A stretch of 64,000 bases of DNA from the NCBI RefSeq assembly GCF_000472865.1, contig NZ_AXAP01000013.1, positions 463-64,462 on the forward strand, written 5' to 3'. A program made the translations under genes and the position numbers. How positions within the stretch are numbered: the first letter of the stretch is position 1; each line of letters starts with the position of its first letter. A model generated the notes under the pieces. It was not told the origin of the DNA and did not search any database. It was given only the letters and a program-made list of their open reading frames with translations. Shown here in pieces: positions 43,005 to 52,310 of the stretch. Source of the stretch: Bradyrhizobium elkanii WSM2783 (GTDB taxonomy: Bacteria; Pseudomonadota; Alphaproteobacteria; Rhizobiales; Xanthobacteraceae).

Positions 43005-43406
43005 CTACCCTATCCTGAACTTGCTGTAGGCCTCGCTGGTCGCAACGATCACGTGCTCGGCGCAGGCGTTGCGGCGGTGAGGGTCGCAGAGAGTTTCGTA
43101 CTCGGCCGAGATCATCATGTCGATGAAGGCCGAGACTGCGGGGTAATAGACCAGCGCCAGATAATCCCACTGGTTGCCGTCTGGCCGGCCGAGCGCGACC
43201 GCCTTGGCGTTGCCGGTCCAGAGCAGCGTGCCGCCGCGCGCCTTGATCATCGGCACCGTGAGCGCGCTGTAGCGCAGATAGGCGTCCCAGCCCGAGCCGT
43301 CGCCATCGAGCGAGCGCTCGCGGAAGCGCATCAGGTTCACCATCACGACCGGCTCCTGCGGCTGCAGCGCCTTAAGGCCTTCGACGTTCAAGAGGTCCAC
43401 GCCCAT
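43005..43406 (-). CDS. DUF1330-type protein
   Basis: The product is 133 residues from MGVDLLNVEGLKALQPQEPV; GGAG precedes the ATG. The ferredoxin-like fold is suggested by VVMVNLMRFRERSLDGDGSG, YLRYSALTVPMIKARGGTLL and WDYLALVYYPAVSAFIDMMI. DUF1330 proteins resemble small monooxygenase-fold dimers; their reaction is not known. The longer open frame up to 43574 is not used. The gene is divergent from the DMT transporter. Confidence 0.82.
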   Translation of the reverse strand: MGVDLLNVEGLKALQPQEPVVMVNLMRFRERSLDGDGSGWDAYLRYSALTVPMIKARGGTLLWTGNAKAVALGRPDGNQWDYLALVYYPAVSAFIDMMISAEYETLCDPHRRNACAEHVIVATSEAYSKFRIG

Positions 43407-43543
43407 CCGTCTCTCCGATGATTCCTTGTGCAGTTCAGCATCGCATATGTCGCCTCCATGACGCGCCAGCGGCAGCGCGCATGGCTGCTCTCTTCCGGAG
43501 CGTCTTGTCGCACGCGGAGAATCCGGCAAAAAGGTCCCGCAGC

Positions 43544-44494
43544 ATGACCGATCTCCGCGCCTTGCCGTCCGCATCCGCTCCCGTACGCCGCTCCGCGATC
43601 GCCTGGCTCAACAACCAGCCCTATCTGCTGCTCAGCCTGACCTCGCTGTTCTGGGCCGGCAATATCGTGATCGCACGCTATGTCGGCAATCACGTGCCGC
43701 CACTGACGCTGTCCTGCCTGCGCTGGCTCGGCACCAGCCTGATCCTGCTGCCCTTTGCCTGGCCGCATCTGCGGCGTGACTGGCCGGCGCTGCGTGCCCG
43801 CCTGCCGCTATTGCTGCTGCTCTCATTGACCGGCTTCGCCTTCAACAATGCGATCTCCTATTGGGGGCTGCAATACACCGAGGCCCTCAACGCGCTGTTG
43901 ATCCAGTCGGCGGGGCCGCTGTTCGTTGCGCTGTGGGCGCTGGTGCTGTTCGGCGTGCGGCTGACCGGCGCGCAGCTCGCCGGCATCACCCTCTCGCTGG
44001 CCGGTGTGCTCACCATCATTCTGCGCGGCGACCTCGGCGCGCTCGCCTCCATCAGCTTCAATCGCGGCGATGTGATGCTCGCCTCCGCGCTATTGTCGTT
44101 CGGACTCTATTCCGCGCTGATGATGCGGCGCCCGGTGACGCATCAGCTCTCGCTGATCGCGTTCACCACCGGCTGCGGCGCCTTGATGCTGGTTCCCGGC
44201 TCGATCTGGGAATATATGACCGGCGCCACGCTCAAGTTCGACGCGCTCACGCTGGGAACGCTGGCCTATGTCCTGATCTTCCCGTCGGCAATGGCCTATC
44301 TGTTCTTCAACCGCGGTATCGCGCTGATCGGACCGAACCGGGCCGCGCCGTTCTTCCATTTGGTGCCGGTATTCGGCTCGGCGATGGCGATCTTCCTGCT
44401 CGGCGAGGCGCTGCAGCCGTTTCACCTGATCGGCTACGCGCTGGTGCTGGCCGGCGTCGTGATCGCCTCACGACGAGGCTCGGCCAAACGGTGA
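43544..44494 (+). CDS. EamA-family DMT transporter, paralogue 2
   Basis: The 316-residue product has ten helices, collinear with paralogue 1 at 26668: LTSLFWAGNIVIARYVGNHV, SYWGLQYTEALNALLIQSAG and IGPNRAAPFFHLVPVFGSAM. Start at ATG 43544 (MTDLRALPSASAP). It is followed after 91 bases by a TctC gene on the same strand. It would export small metabolites. Confidence 0.88.
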   Translation: MTDLRALPSASAPVRRSAIAWLNNQPYLLLSLTSLFWAGNIVIARYVGNHVPPLTLSCLRWLGTSLILLPFAWPHLRRDWPALRARLPLLLLLSLTGFAFNNAISYWGLQYTEALNALLIQSAGPLFVALWALVLFGVRLTGAQLAGITLSLAGVLTIILRGDLGALASISFNRGDVMLASALLSFGLYSALMMRRPVTHQLSLIAFTTGCGALMLVPGSIWEYMTGATLKFDALTLGTLAYVLIFPSAMAYLFFNRGIALIGPNRAAPFFHLVPVFGSAMAIFLLGEALQPFHLIGYALVLAGVVIASRRGSAKR

Positions 44495-44585
44495 ATGCGG
44501 CGCGGCAACGCCTTCCGCTTTCAGACGGGACCGAGTAGTTTCCCCGGCAACCAACTGCCATAAACCCAGCGGAGGAAAGCACGAT

Positions 44586-45569
44586 ATGATCTCGGGACTG
44601 AAACACCATTGGCGCATCGCGGCAGCAGCATCCGTGGGGCTCGCGCTGCTATCCGGCGCGGCGACGGCGCAGGCGCCGGGCTACCCGAACCGCAACATCA
44701 CGCTGGTGCTACCGTTTGCGGCCGGTAGCGGCACCGACACCACGACGCGCCTGATCTCGAAGGAGGTCGGCACTGCTCTCGGCGTCACCATGGTGATCGA
44801 CAACAAGGCGGGCGCCAACGGCTCGATCGCGGCAAGCTACGTCGCCCGCTCCGCGCCTGACGGCTACACCCTGTTCGTGACGACCAACACGACGCATTCG
44901 GCCAATCCTTTCCTGCTCAAGACCATGAGCTACGACCCGGTCAAGGACTTCACGCCGATCGCGCGCACCGGCGACTTGCCATTCATGCTAGTGATCAATC
45001 CGGACATCCCGGCAAATTCGGTGGCCGAATTGATCGCGCTCGCCAAGAAGGAGCCCGGCAAATACTCCTACGCCAGCGGCAGTTCGTCAGCTATCGTGTC
45101 GGGCGCGACCTTTGCCCGCCTCGCCGGCATCGATCTCTTGCACGTCCCCTACAAGAGCTCGCCGCCCGCGCTCACCGACGTCATCGCCGGCCGCGTCTCC
45201 ATGATGTTCGTCGACGTCCCGACCGGGCTGCCGCATGTCAACGCCAAGGCGCTGAAGGCGCTGGCCGTCACCACCAAGCGGCGCTCGGCGCTGCTGCCGG
45301 AGCTGCCGACCATGGATGACACGGTGAAGGGCTTCGACATCACCTCATGGCAGGGCTATCTCGGCCCGGCCAACATGCCCAAGGACATCGTGGTCAAGCT
45401 GAACGCCGAGATCCGCAAGGTCGTCGAGCGTCCGGACATCAAGAGCCAGCTCGCCGAACGCGGCATGGAAGCATTTTCGGGCACGCCCGAGGAATTCGAC
45501 GCATTCCTGAAAGAACAGCTCGTGCTCTGGGAGCGGCTGATCACAGACGCCGGGATCGAGAAGCAGTGA
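44586..45569 (+). CDS. Tripartite tricarboxylate-type (Bug/TctC) binding protein, orphan
   Basis: The 327-residue product has a signal peptide ending GAATAQA (residue 30). The Bug family motifs follow: NITLVLPFAAGSGTDTTTRL, VIDNKAGANGSIAASYVARS and PDGYTLFVTTNTTHSANPFL. It binds a carboxylate or aromatic acid in the periplasm. The membrane subunits TctA and TctB are absent, as is usual for this much-expanded family. GGAGGAAAGC precedes the ATG. Confidence 0.92.
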   Translation: MISGLKHHWRIAAAASVGLALLSGAATAQAPGYPNRNITLVLPFAAGSGTDTTTRLISKEVGTALGVTMVIDNKAGANGSIAASYVARSAPDGYTLFVTTNTTHSANPFLLKTMSYDPVKDFTPIARTGDLPFMLVINPDIPANSVAELIALAKKEPGKYSYASGSSSAIVSGATFARLAGIDLLHVPYKSSPPALTDVIAGRVSMMFVDVPTGLPHVNAKALKALAVTTKRRSALLPELPTMDDTVKGFDITSWQGYLGPANMPKDIVVKLNAEIRKVVERPDIKSQLAERGMEAFSGTPEEFDAFLKEQLVLWERLITDAGIEKQ

Positions 45570-45597
45570 GCTTTAAGCCGCGCTCCTGATGTTCTGC

Positions 45598-45683
45598 GTC
45601 ATGGCCGGGCTTGTGCCGGCCATCCACGTACTTGCGGAGGCAGTCAAAGACGTGGATGCCCGGGACAAGCCCGGGCATGACGG
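45598..45683. repeat. ATGGCCGGGC...CCCGGGCATGA palindromic repeat
   Basis: GTCATGGCCGGGCTTGTGCC and TGGATGCCCGGGACAAGCCC form two hairpins and are mirror forms of each other, with a core also seen at 5318. It separates the convergent TctC and chemoreceptor genes. Confidence 0.72.
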
Positions 45684-45691
45684 TGAATGCG

Positions 45692-47377
45692 CTACGCCGC
45701 CCGCACCTTGGCCAGGAACTGATCGACGGCGTTGCGGAGCATTCCGGACTGGGTGTCGAGCTCGCGGGCGTTCGACAGCACGTCGGAGGCCGCGGTGCCG
45801 GTGGCGGCGGCGGCCGTGGTGACGCCGCCGATATGGGTGGAGATCTCGCTGGAGCCTGTCGCGACCTGCTGGATATTGCGCGCGATCTCACGCGTCGCAT
45901 CGCCCTGCTGGTCGACCGAGGTCGAAATGCTGGCGGTGATCTCGCTCATCTGGGCGATCGTCTCGCTGATGCCGCCAATCGAGGCAACCGCCTCCGTGGT
46001 CGAGGCCTGCATTGCGGCGACCTGGGCGGAGATCTCCTCGGTCGCTTTCGCGGTCTGATTGGCGAGCGCCTTCACTTCGGAAGCGACCACCGCAAAGCCG
46101 CGGCCGGACTCGCCGGCGCGCGCGGCTTCGATGGTGGCGTTGAGCGCGAGCAGGTTGGTCTGCGCGGCGATTGAGTGAATCAGCTTCACCACCTCGCCGA
46201 TCTTTTCCGCGCCGGTGGAGAGCGCCTGCACGGTGGCGTTGGTGCGCTCGGCATCGCCCACCGCCTTGCTCGCGATCTCGCTGGATCGCGCGACCTGGCG
46301 CGAGATCTCGGTCACCGAGCTCGACAGTTCCTCGGCCGCGGCAGCCACGGTGCCGACATTGTTCGAGGCGCTTTCGGACGCCGCGCTGACGGTCGCAGCC
46401 CGCGCGCTGGCGTCGCTCGCGGTCGCCGTCATCGATTGCGCCGTGGTCTGCATGCCGGCCGCGGCGGTCGCGACCGAACGGACCACGCCGGTGATGCTGC
46501 GTTCGAAATCGTTGGCGATATTCTCCATCGCGGCACGGCGTTCGGCCGTAACGCGGGCCTGCGTCTCCGCCTCTGCCTGCTCGAGGCCGCGGATGCGAAC
46601 CGCATTGTCCTTGAATATCTGCACGGTCGCCGCCATGGCGCCGACCTCGTCGCCCCGGCCGACGCCGGGAATATCGCCATCGAGCTTGCCGTCGGCGAGT
46701 TCCCGCATCCTTGTGCCGAGCTGGCCGAGCGGCCTGGTGATGCTGCGGCCGATCAGCCAGGCGATCGAGCCGGAGATGATGGCGATGCCGAGGATCGAGA
46801 GGCCGAGCAGCCACGCGATCGGCGCCAGCTTGGCATCGATATCGTCGATATAGGCCCCGGTGCCGAGATACATGTCGAAGCCGGGAACGGCGACGGCATA
46901 GCCGATCTTGCGGATCGGCTTCTGCTCGCCGGGCCGCACATATTCATAGGTGAGGAGGATTTCGCCCTTCGCCTTCACGCCATCCATCAATTCGCGGGAC
47001 AACCTGCGGCCGTTGGTGACCACGTCCATACGGTTGGTGCCGATCTGCTTGGGATCGGGCGCAAGGACGGTGATGCCGTCATAGGAGGTGCCGAACAAAT
47101 AGCCGGAGCCGTTGTCATAGGTCATGGAATTGCCGCGCTTGCCGAGCTCGGCGAGCGCCGCCTCCTTGGTCATTCGCCCGGCATCGACCTCTTTCTTGAG
47201 GCCGGCCGCCATGTTCACGGCCATCTCGACCATCGCCTTGGTCTGATCGATGCGCGCGTTCATCATTTCGCGCTGCATCAGATGGCCCGCCAGCACGCCG
47301 GCGGCGCAGAGGCCGAGGATGGTCACCCCCACCAAAATGCCGAGTTTCGGGGTGATCTTTAGGTTGGTCAGCTTCAC
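45692..47377 (-). CDS. Methyl-accepting chemotaxis protein with a single Cache sensor
   Basis: The product is 561 residues from a GTG at 47377 ([20 protein letters not shown]), with GGAG eight bases upstream. The membrane helices lie near 12-35 and 195-215 and enclose a Cache_2 domain ([20 protein letters not shown] ... [20 protein letters not shown]). A HAMP domain follows, and a signalling tip with [20 protein letters not shown] and the hairpin core [20 protein letters not shown]. It senses a small, perhaps carboxylate, ligand and steers the flagella through CheA. No other chemotaxis gene is near. Confidence 0.93.
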   Translation of the reverse strand: MKLTNLKITPKLGILVGVTILGLCAAGVLAGHLMQREMMNARIDQTKAMVEMAVNMAAGLKKEVDAGRMTKEAALAELGKRGNSMTYDNGSGYLFGTSYDGITVLAPDPKQIGTNRMDVVTNGRRLSRELMDGVKAKGEILLTYEYVRPGEQKPIRKIGYAVAVPGFDMYLGTGAYIDDIDAKLAPIAWLLGLSILGIAIISGSIAWLIGRSITRPLGQLGTRMRELADGKLDGDIPGVGRGDEVGAMAATVQIFKDNAVRIRGLEQAEAETQARVTAERRAAMENIANDFERSITGVVRSVATAAAGMQTTAQSMTATASDASARAATVSAASESASNNVGTVAAAAEELSSSVTEISRQVARSSEIASKAVGDAERTNATVQALSTGAEKIGEVVKLIHSIAAQTNLLALNATIEAARAGESGRGFAVVASEVKALANQTAKATEEISAQVAAMQASTTEAVASIGGISETIAQMSEITASISTSVDQQGDATREIARNIQQVATGSSEISTHIGGVTTAAAATGTAASDVLSNARELDTQSGMLRNAVDQFLAKVRAA

Positions 47378-47616
47378 AGGGCGTCTCCGGGAATGGCGCG
47401 CTTGCATGTTTGGCGGATTGATTCGGTCCACCCTAATGTGAGAGCCTTTAGCGTCAGGTTACGAAGCTTCCCCGTAAAAGCCCGGGAACGCCGCGCTCAA
47501 GGCGACCTGGAACGGCGCGGAGCGCTTCGGCCCGCGAGGGCGCGGCAGCGACGACTTGTCGCGGCCGGATGACGGCAGAACGACCAACAACCAAAGAAGA
47601 AAATCGGGAGCAGGAG

Positions 47617-48660
47617 ATGTCGAAGTTCAGGGTGGTGACGCCGAAGGGCGCAAGCTTCACGGTGGCCGGCGGCGGCTACGACTATGAGAAGGAAGCGCTC
47701 GATCCGATCGGCGCCGAGATCATCGAGGCTCCCGCCAACGAGGCGGAATTCATCGCAGCCGCAAAGACCGCCGACGCGATCTACGCCAAGGGCATGCCGA
47801 TCACCAAGGCGGTCATCGATGCGCTCGAGAACTGCAAGGTGATCACGCTCGGCAGCGTCGGCGTCGACAGCGTCGACGTCAAGGCGGCAACCGCCCGCGG
47901 CATCCCCGTCACCAACATTCCCGACACCTTCATCGAGGAAGTCGCCGATCACGCCATGATGCTCTTGCTTGCCGGCTTCCGCCGCCTGGTTGAGCAGGAC
48001 AAGCTTGTGCGCGAAGGACGCTGGACCGAAGGACGCCCGGCGCTCCTGAAAATTCCGCGCCTGATGGGACAGACGCTCGGCTTCATCTCGTTCGGACGCG
48101 TTGCACGCGCGGTGGCGAAGCGCGCCGCGCCTTTCGGCCTGCGGATGATCGCCTACGATCCGTTCATCCAGGAAACGCTGATGTCGGAACACAACGTGCT
48201 GCCGGCGACGCTGTCGGAGGTGCTGTCGCAATCCGACTTCGTCTCGATGCACGCGCCGGCGCGGCCCGAGGTGCATCACATGCTCACCGAGAAGCATTTC
48301 CGGCAGATGAAGAAGAGCGCGATCTTCATCAACACCGGACGCGGCGCCACGGTGGACGAGGAAGGGCTGATCAAGGCGCTGCAGGAAGGCTGGATCGCGC
48401 ATGCTGCGCTCGACGTGCTGGAGAAGGAGCCGCCGTCGCACAACAATCCCCTGCTCCGCATGGACAAGGTCACGCTGACCGCCCATGTCGCCTCCGCATC
48501 TGCACGTTTCGATGAAGCGCGCAAGCGGCGCGTGGGCTACGAATTGTCACTGGTGCTTTCCGGGCTGTGGCCGGTAAGCTGCGTCAATCCGTCGGTGCTG
48601 CAGAACACCTCGCTCCGGCGCTGGCAGCCTGTCAGCATGGATCGCGGCCCGAACAGCTAG
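47617..48660 (+). CDS. D-isomer-specific 2-hydroxyacid dehydrogenase with altered NAD loop
   Basis: The 347-residue product has the CtBP-like layout. The catalytic Arg is in FINTGRGATVDEEGLIKALQ, the Glu in LDVLEKEPPSHNNP and the His in VTLTAHVASASARFDEARKR. The NAD loop reads LGFISFGRVARAV where relatives have G-x-G-x-x-G, so the second Gly is Ser. GGGAG lies seven bases before the ATG at 47617. It lies 199 bases upstream of an ABC binding-protein gene and may handle an imported hydroxyacid. Confidence 0.87.
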   Translation: MSKFRVVTPKGASFTVAGGGYDYEKEALDPIGAEIIEAPANEAEFIAAAKTADAIYAKGMPITKAVIDALENCKVITLGSVGVDSVDVKAATARGIPVTNIPDTFIEEVADHAMMLLLAGFRRLVEQDKLVREGRWTEGRPALLKIPRLMGQTLGFISFGRVARAVAKRAAPFGLRMIAYDPFIQETLMSEHNVLPATLSEVLSQSDFVSMHAPARPEVHHMLTEKHFRQMKKSAIFINTGRGATVDEEGLIKALQEGWIAHAALDVLEKEPPSHNNPLLRMDKVTLTAHVASASARFDEARKRRVGYELSLVLSGLWPVSCVNPSVLQNTSLRRWQPVSMDRGPNS

Positions 48661-48713
48661 CCGGCGGGGAACGCACGTTTCCCGCGAAACGGAAATTGTG
48701 CGGGGCAAAAGTC

Positions 48714-48773
48714 TCTAGAGCATGATCCGGAAAAGTGTGAAGCGGTTTTTCGAAAAGATCATGCTCAAACAAT
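48714..48773. repeat. CTAGAGCATGATCCGGAAAA repeat
   Basis: TAGAGCATGATCCGGAAAAG is mirrored by GAAAAGATCATGCTC. It is a short relative of the repeats at 15066, 20951 and 30044, lying between the dehydrogenase and the ABC operon. Confidence 0.7.
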
Positions 48774-48859
48774 ATTAGGCGATCGCTTCGGCCCCATGAG
48801 GGCTGAAGCTCACGTTCACCGGCGAGTAACGCCGGGAACGATAAAACAGGGAGGAGACT

Positions 48860-50200
48860 ATGGGGAGCGACCTCACCCGTCGTGACGCGTTGGCGCTTGG
48901 CCTCTCGGCCGCGGCGCTGGCGGCAACCGGCGCTTCGGCACAATCAACGGAATCGCTGGTCAAGGCGGCCGACGTGGCGGCACCGTCGCTACCGATCGAG
49001 AAGGGCGCAAGCCTGCGGATGCTGCGCCCGGTCCGCTTCGTCAAGGCTGACGAGGACGTGTTCCGCGCCAACGCGGCCAAATTCACCGAGAAGATGGGCG
49101 TCGAGGTCAAGGTCGATTTCGTCGGCTGGGAGGACATCAACCAGCAGACCGCGGTGACCTCGAACTCTGGCGCTGGTCCCGACATCATCATCGGCTTCTC
49201 GGACGCGCCGCATATCTACGCCGACAAGCTGATCGAACTCACCGATGTCGCCGAATATCTCGGCAAGCGCTATGGCGGCTGGCAGACGCTGGCCCAGAAA
49301 TACGGCAAGCGCGCCAAGGGCAACGCCTGGATCGGATTGCCGTTCGGCGCCAGCGGCGGCCCGCTGGTGTACCGCAAGTCGGTGCTGCAATCGATCGGCT
49401 ACGACAAGATACCGGAGGATCATGCGGGCGTGCTGGACGTCTGCCGCAAGCTGCAGAAGGCCGGCAAGCCCGCAGGCTACGCACTCGGCAACGCCGTCGG
49501 CGACGGCAACGGCTTTGCCAACTGGATCCTGTGGTCGCACAATGCATCCCTGCTCGATGAAGAGGGCAAGGTCACCATCAACAGCAAGGAGACGGTGGCC
49601 GCGCTGAAATATCTGAAGGAGCTGTATCCGACCTTCATCGCCGGCACGCCGTCCTGGAATGACGTCTCCAACAACCGCGCCTACTCCTCGCAGGAAATCG
49701 CGCTGACGGCCAACGGCGTCTCGCTCTATTTCGCGCTGAAGAACGATCCGGCGACCGCTGCGATCGCCGAGGACACCGAGCATCAGTTCCTGCCCAAGGG
49801 CCTGGCGAGCTCTACGCCGATGTCGGGGCTGACGCTGAACGCGATGGTGTTCAAGCACAGCCCCTATCCGAACGCGGCGAAAGCCTTCCTGCAGTTCATG
49901 CTGGAGAAGGAGCAGTACGAGCAGTGGCTCAACGCCAACAGCGGGTACTGGTCGCAGCCGCTCGCGGCCTACGCGGATGCTGCCGTGTGGTCCGGCGATC
50001 CCAAGGTCAAGATCTTCAAGGACACCATGAAAAGCCAATACTACGCCGGCTACAAGGGCCCGATCTCGACCGCGACCGGCGCCGTCAATGCCGACTATGT
50101 GCTGGTGCAGATGTGTGCGTCTGTCGCCACCGATGCCGCAACGCCGGAGGCTGCCGCCGCCGAAGCCGAGCGGCGCTGCAAGCGCTATTTCCGGCGCTAA
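48860..50200 (+). CDS. ABC importer solute-binding protein, sugar type (family 1)
   Basis: The 446-residue product has a Tat signal (TRRDALALGLSAAALAATGA). A family 1 binding domain follows (VEVKVDFVGWEDINQQTAVT, GAGPDIIIGFSDAPHIYADK, PMSGLTLNAMVFKHSPYPNA). GGGAGGAG precedes the ATG. The first gene of a rightward unit with two permeases, it would bind a sugar, polyol or similar solute in the periplasm. Confidence 0.92.
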   Translation: MGSDLTRRDALALGLSAAALAATGASAQSTESLVKAADVAAPSLPIEKGASLRMLRPVRFVKADEDVFRANAAKFTEKMGVEVKVDFVGWEDINQQTAVTSNSGAGPDIIIGFSDAPHIYADKLIELTDVAEYLGKRYGGWQTLAQKYGKRAKGNAWIGLPFGASGGPLVYRKSVLQSIGYDKIPEDHAGVLDVCRKLQKAGKPAGYALGNAVGDGNGFANWILWSHNASLLDEEGKVTINSKETVAALKYLKELYPTFIAGTPSWNDVSNNRAYSSQEIALTANGVSLYFALKNDPATAAIAEDTEHQFLPKGLASSTPMSGLTLNAMVFKHSPYPNAAKAFLQFMLEKEQYEQWLNANSGYWSQPLAAYADAAVWSGDPKVKIFKDTMKSQYYAGYKGPISTATGAVNADYVLVQMCASVATDAATPEAAAAEAERRCKRYFRR

Positions 50201-50211
50201 ATCGACAAACA

Positions 50212-50297
50212 CCGTCATTGCGAGGAGCAACGCGACGAAGCAATCCATGTCTCCACAAGCGGTGAGATGGATTGCTTCGCTCCGCTCGCAATGACGG
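50212..50297. repeat. CCGTCATTGCGAGGAGC palindromic repeat
   Basis: CCGTCATTGCGAGGAGCAAC then GCGACGAAGCAATCCATGTC are mirrored by GATGGATTGCTTCGCTCCGC and TCGCAATGACGG. It lies within the ABC operon, between the binding protein and the first permease, and could lower expression of the downstream genes relative to the binding protein. Confidence 0.82.
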
Positions 50298-50330
50298 CGT
50301 AGGGCTTTGATCAGCACAGGACACGCATTC

Positions 50331-51287
50331 ATGTCCGTGACCGCACTCTCTCCCCGAGACCTGGCGCTCCGCCAGCCGAACTGGTTCGCGCGCCTGCTCG
50401 ACTACAAGCCGTTCCTGATCGTCGTCTGCCTCGCGCCGGCGATCGGGCTGCTCGCCGTGTTCCTCACCTATCCGCTTGGGCTCGGCGTCTGGCTCGCCTT
50501 CACCGACACCACGATCGGGCGGCGCGGCATCTATGTCGGATTGGAGAATTTCCAGTACCTCCTCAGCGATCCCCTGTGGTGGGGCGCGGTGTTCTACAGC
50601 GTGTTCTACACCGCGGTCGCGACCTTCGGGAAATTCGCGCTCGGCTTCTGGCTGGCGCTGCTGCTCAACAACCACTTCCCGTTCAAGAGCATCCTGCGCG
50701 CCATCGTGCTGCTGCCATGGATCGTGCCGACCGTGCTGTCGGCGCTGGCGTTCTGGTGGATCTATGATCCGCAGTTCTCGATCATCTCATATCTCCTGGT
50801 CGACGTGCTGCACTGGCGCTCGACCAATATCGACTTCCTCGGCTCGGCCTGGCCGGCGCGGTTCTCGCTGATCGCGGCCAATATCTGGCGCGGCATCCCG
50901 TTCGTGGCGATTTCGCTGCTGGCGGGCCTGCAGACCATCTCGCCGTCACTGTACGAGGCGGCGATGCTGGACGGCGCCTCATCTTGGCAGCGCTTCCGCT
51001 ACATCACCTTCCCGATGATGATGCCGATCCTCGCCATCGTGATGACGTTCTCGATCATCTTCACCTTCACCGATTTCCAGCTCGTCTATGCCATCACCCG
51101 CGGCGGGCCGGTGAACTCGACGCACCTGCTCGCGACGCTAGCGTTCCAGCGCGGCATTGCCGGCGGCGAGCTTGGCGAGGGCGCGGCGATCGCAGTATCG
51201 ATGGTGCCGTTCCTGGTGTTCGCGACGCTGTTCAGCTATTTCGGCCTCGCCCGGCGCAAATGGCAGCAGGGAGAGAGCGATGACTGA
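50331..51287 (+). CDS. ABC importer permease, MalF/UgpA type
   Basis: The product is 318 residues from MSVTALSPRDLALRQPNWFA, with six membrane helices. The cytoplasmic EAA loop reads LYEAAMLDGASSWQRFRYIT, which contacts the ATPase in this class. The start at 50331 leaves the upstream frame out. It overlaps the next gene by 8 bases. Confidence 0.92.
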   Translation: MSVTALSPRDLALRQPNWFARLLDYKPFLIVVCLAPAIGLLAVFLTYPLGLGVWLAFTDTTIGRRGIYVGLENFQYLLSDPLWWGAVFYSVFYTAVATFGKFALGFWLALLLNNHFPFKSILRAIVLLPWIVPTVLSALAFWWIYDPQFSIISYLLVDVLHWRSTNIDFLGSAWPARFSLIAANIWRGIPFVAISLLAGLQTISPSLYEAAMLDGASSWQRFRYITFPMMMPILAIVMTFSIIFTFTDFQLVYAITRGGPVNSTHLLATLAFQRGIAGGELGEGAAIAVSMVPFLVFATLFSYFGLARRKWQQGESDD

Positions 51288-52176
51288 CGCGGTCGCGCAA
51301 CCAACCAACGTCGCCAGCGCCGCTCCCGATACCATGGCGTGGGACTCCCGCGCGCGGCGGATGATGATGATCTATCTGCCGCTGGCCTGCTTCGTCATCA
51401 TCCTGCTGTTCCCGTTCTACTGGATGGCGGTGACCGCGTTCAAACCGAACGCGGAGCTGCTGAACTACAAGGAGCACAACCCGTTCTGGATCTCCTCGCC
51501 GACTTTGGCGCATATCCAGCACCTCCTGTTCAACACCGCCTATCCGCGCTGGCTGAAGACGACGATGCTGGTGGCAATCGGCTCCACCTTCCTGTCGCTG
51601 CTCGCGAGCACGCTTGCAGCTTACGCGATCGAGCGGCTGCGCTTCCGCGGCAGTCCCTATGTGGGCCTCGGCATCTACCTCGCCTATCTGGTGCCGCCAT
51701 CGATCCTGTTCATTCCGCTCGCAACTGTCGTGGTGCAGTTCGGCCTGTTCGACAGCCCCTTGGCGCTGATCCTGGTCTATCCGACCTTCCTGGTGCCATT
51801 CTGCACCTGGCTCCTGATCGGCTATTTCAAGTCGATCCCCTATGAGCTCGAGGAATGCGCGCTGGTCGACGGCGCGACAAGGTTGCAGATCCTGCGGCGG
51901 ATCACACTGCCGCTCGCCGTGCCCGGCCTGATCTCGGCCGGCATCTTCTCCTTCACGCTGTCATGGAATGAGTTCATCTACGCGCTCGCCTTCATCCAGA
52001 GCAGCGCCAACAAGACTGTGCCGGTCGCGATCCTGACCGAGCTCGTCTCCGGCGACGTCTATCAATGGGGCGCGCTAATGGCAGGCTCGCTGCTCGGCTC
52101 GTTGCCGGTTGCGATCTTCTACTCGCTGTTCGTGGACTATTACGTATCCTCGCTGACGGGCGCGGTGAAGGAGTAG
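51280..52176 (+). CDS. ABC importer permease, MalG/UgpE type
   Basis: The product is 298 residues from MTDAVAQPTNVASAAPDTMA, with six helices. The EAA loop is LEECALVDGATRLQILRRIT. The ATG overlaps the preceding stop, so both permeases are coupled. No ATPase gene (MalK/UgpC type) follows; a hairpin region and the convergent tonB come next. The ATPase must be encoded elsewhere or shared. Confidence 0.92.
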   Translation: MTDAVAQPTNVASAAPDTMAWDSRARRMMMIYLPLACFVIILLFPFYWMAVTAFKPNAELLNYKEHNPFWISSPTLAHIQHLLFNTAYPRWLKTTMLVAIGSTFLSLLASTLAAYAIERLRFRGSPYVGLGIYLAYLVPPSILFIPLATVVVQFGLFDSPLALILVYPTFLVPFCTWLLIGYFKSIPYELEECALVDGATRLQILRRITLPLAVPGLISAGIFSFTLSWNEFIYALAFIQSSANKTVPVAILTELVSGDVYQWGALMAGSLLGSLPVAIFYSLFVDYYVSSLTGAVKE

Positions 52177-52204
52177 AGGCCGCGGCGAGCGCGTGGCTCA
52201 AGCT

Positions 52205-52227
52205 CCTTCCCCCTGAAAGGGGGAAGG
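52205..52227. terminator. Perfect 10-bp hairpin in a palindromic repeat region
   Basis: CCTTCCCCCT pairs with AGGGGGAAGG around GAA. A second stem-rich element (TCCCCACCCTTTTCAAGGGG then AGGTGGGA) lies at about 52278-52306. The pair separates the convergent ABC operon and tonB and probably ends both. Confidence 0.65.
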
Positions 52228-52310
52228 CTGGGATGGGGGTCAAGCCACGGGCGCAGGTGCGCGTGGTGAGACCGGATCCCCACCCTTTTCAAGGGGAGGT
52301 GGGAATACGG

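Noticed and set aside
48989..50332. 447-codon leftward frame
   Set aside because: Antisense to the ABC binding-protein gene; no signal peptide, domain or ribosome site.
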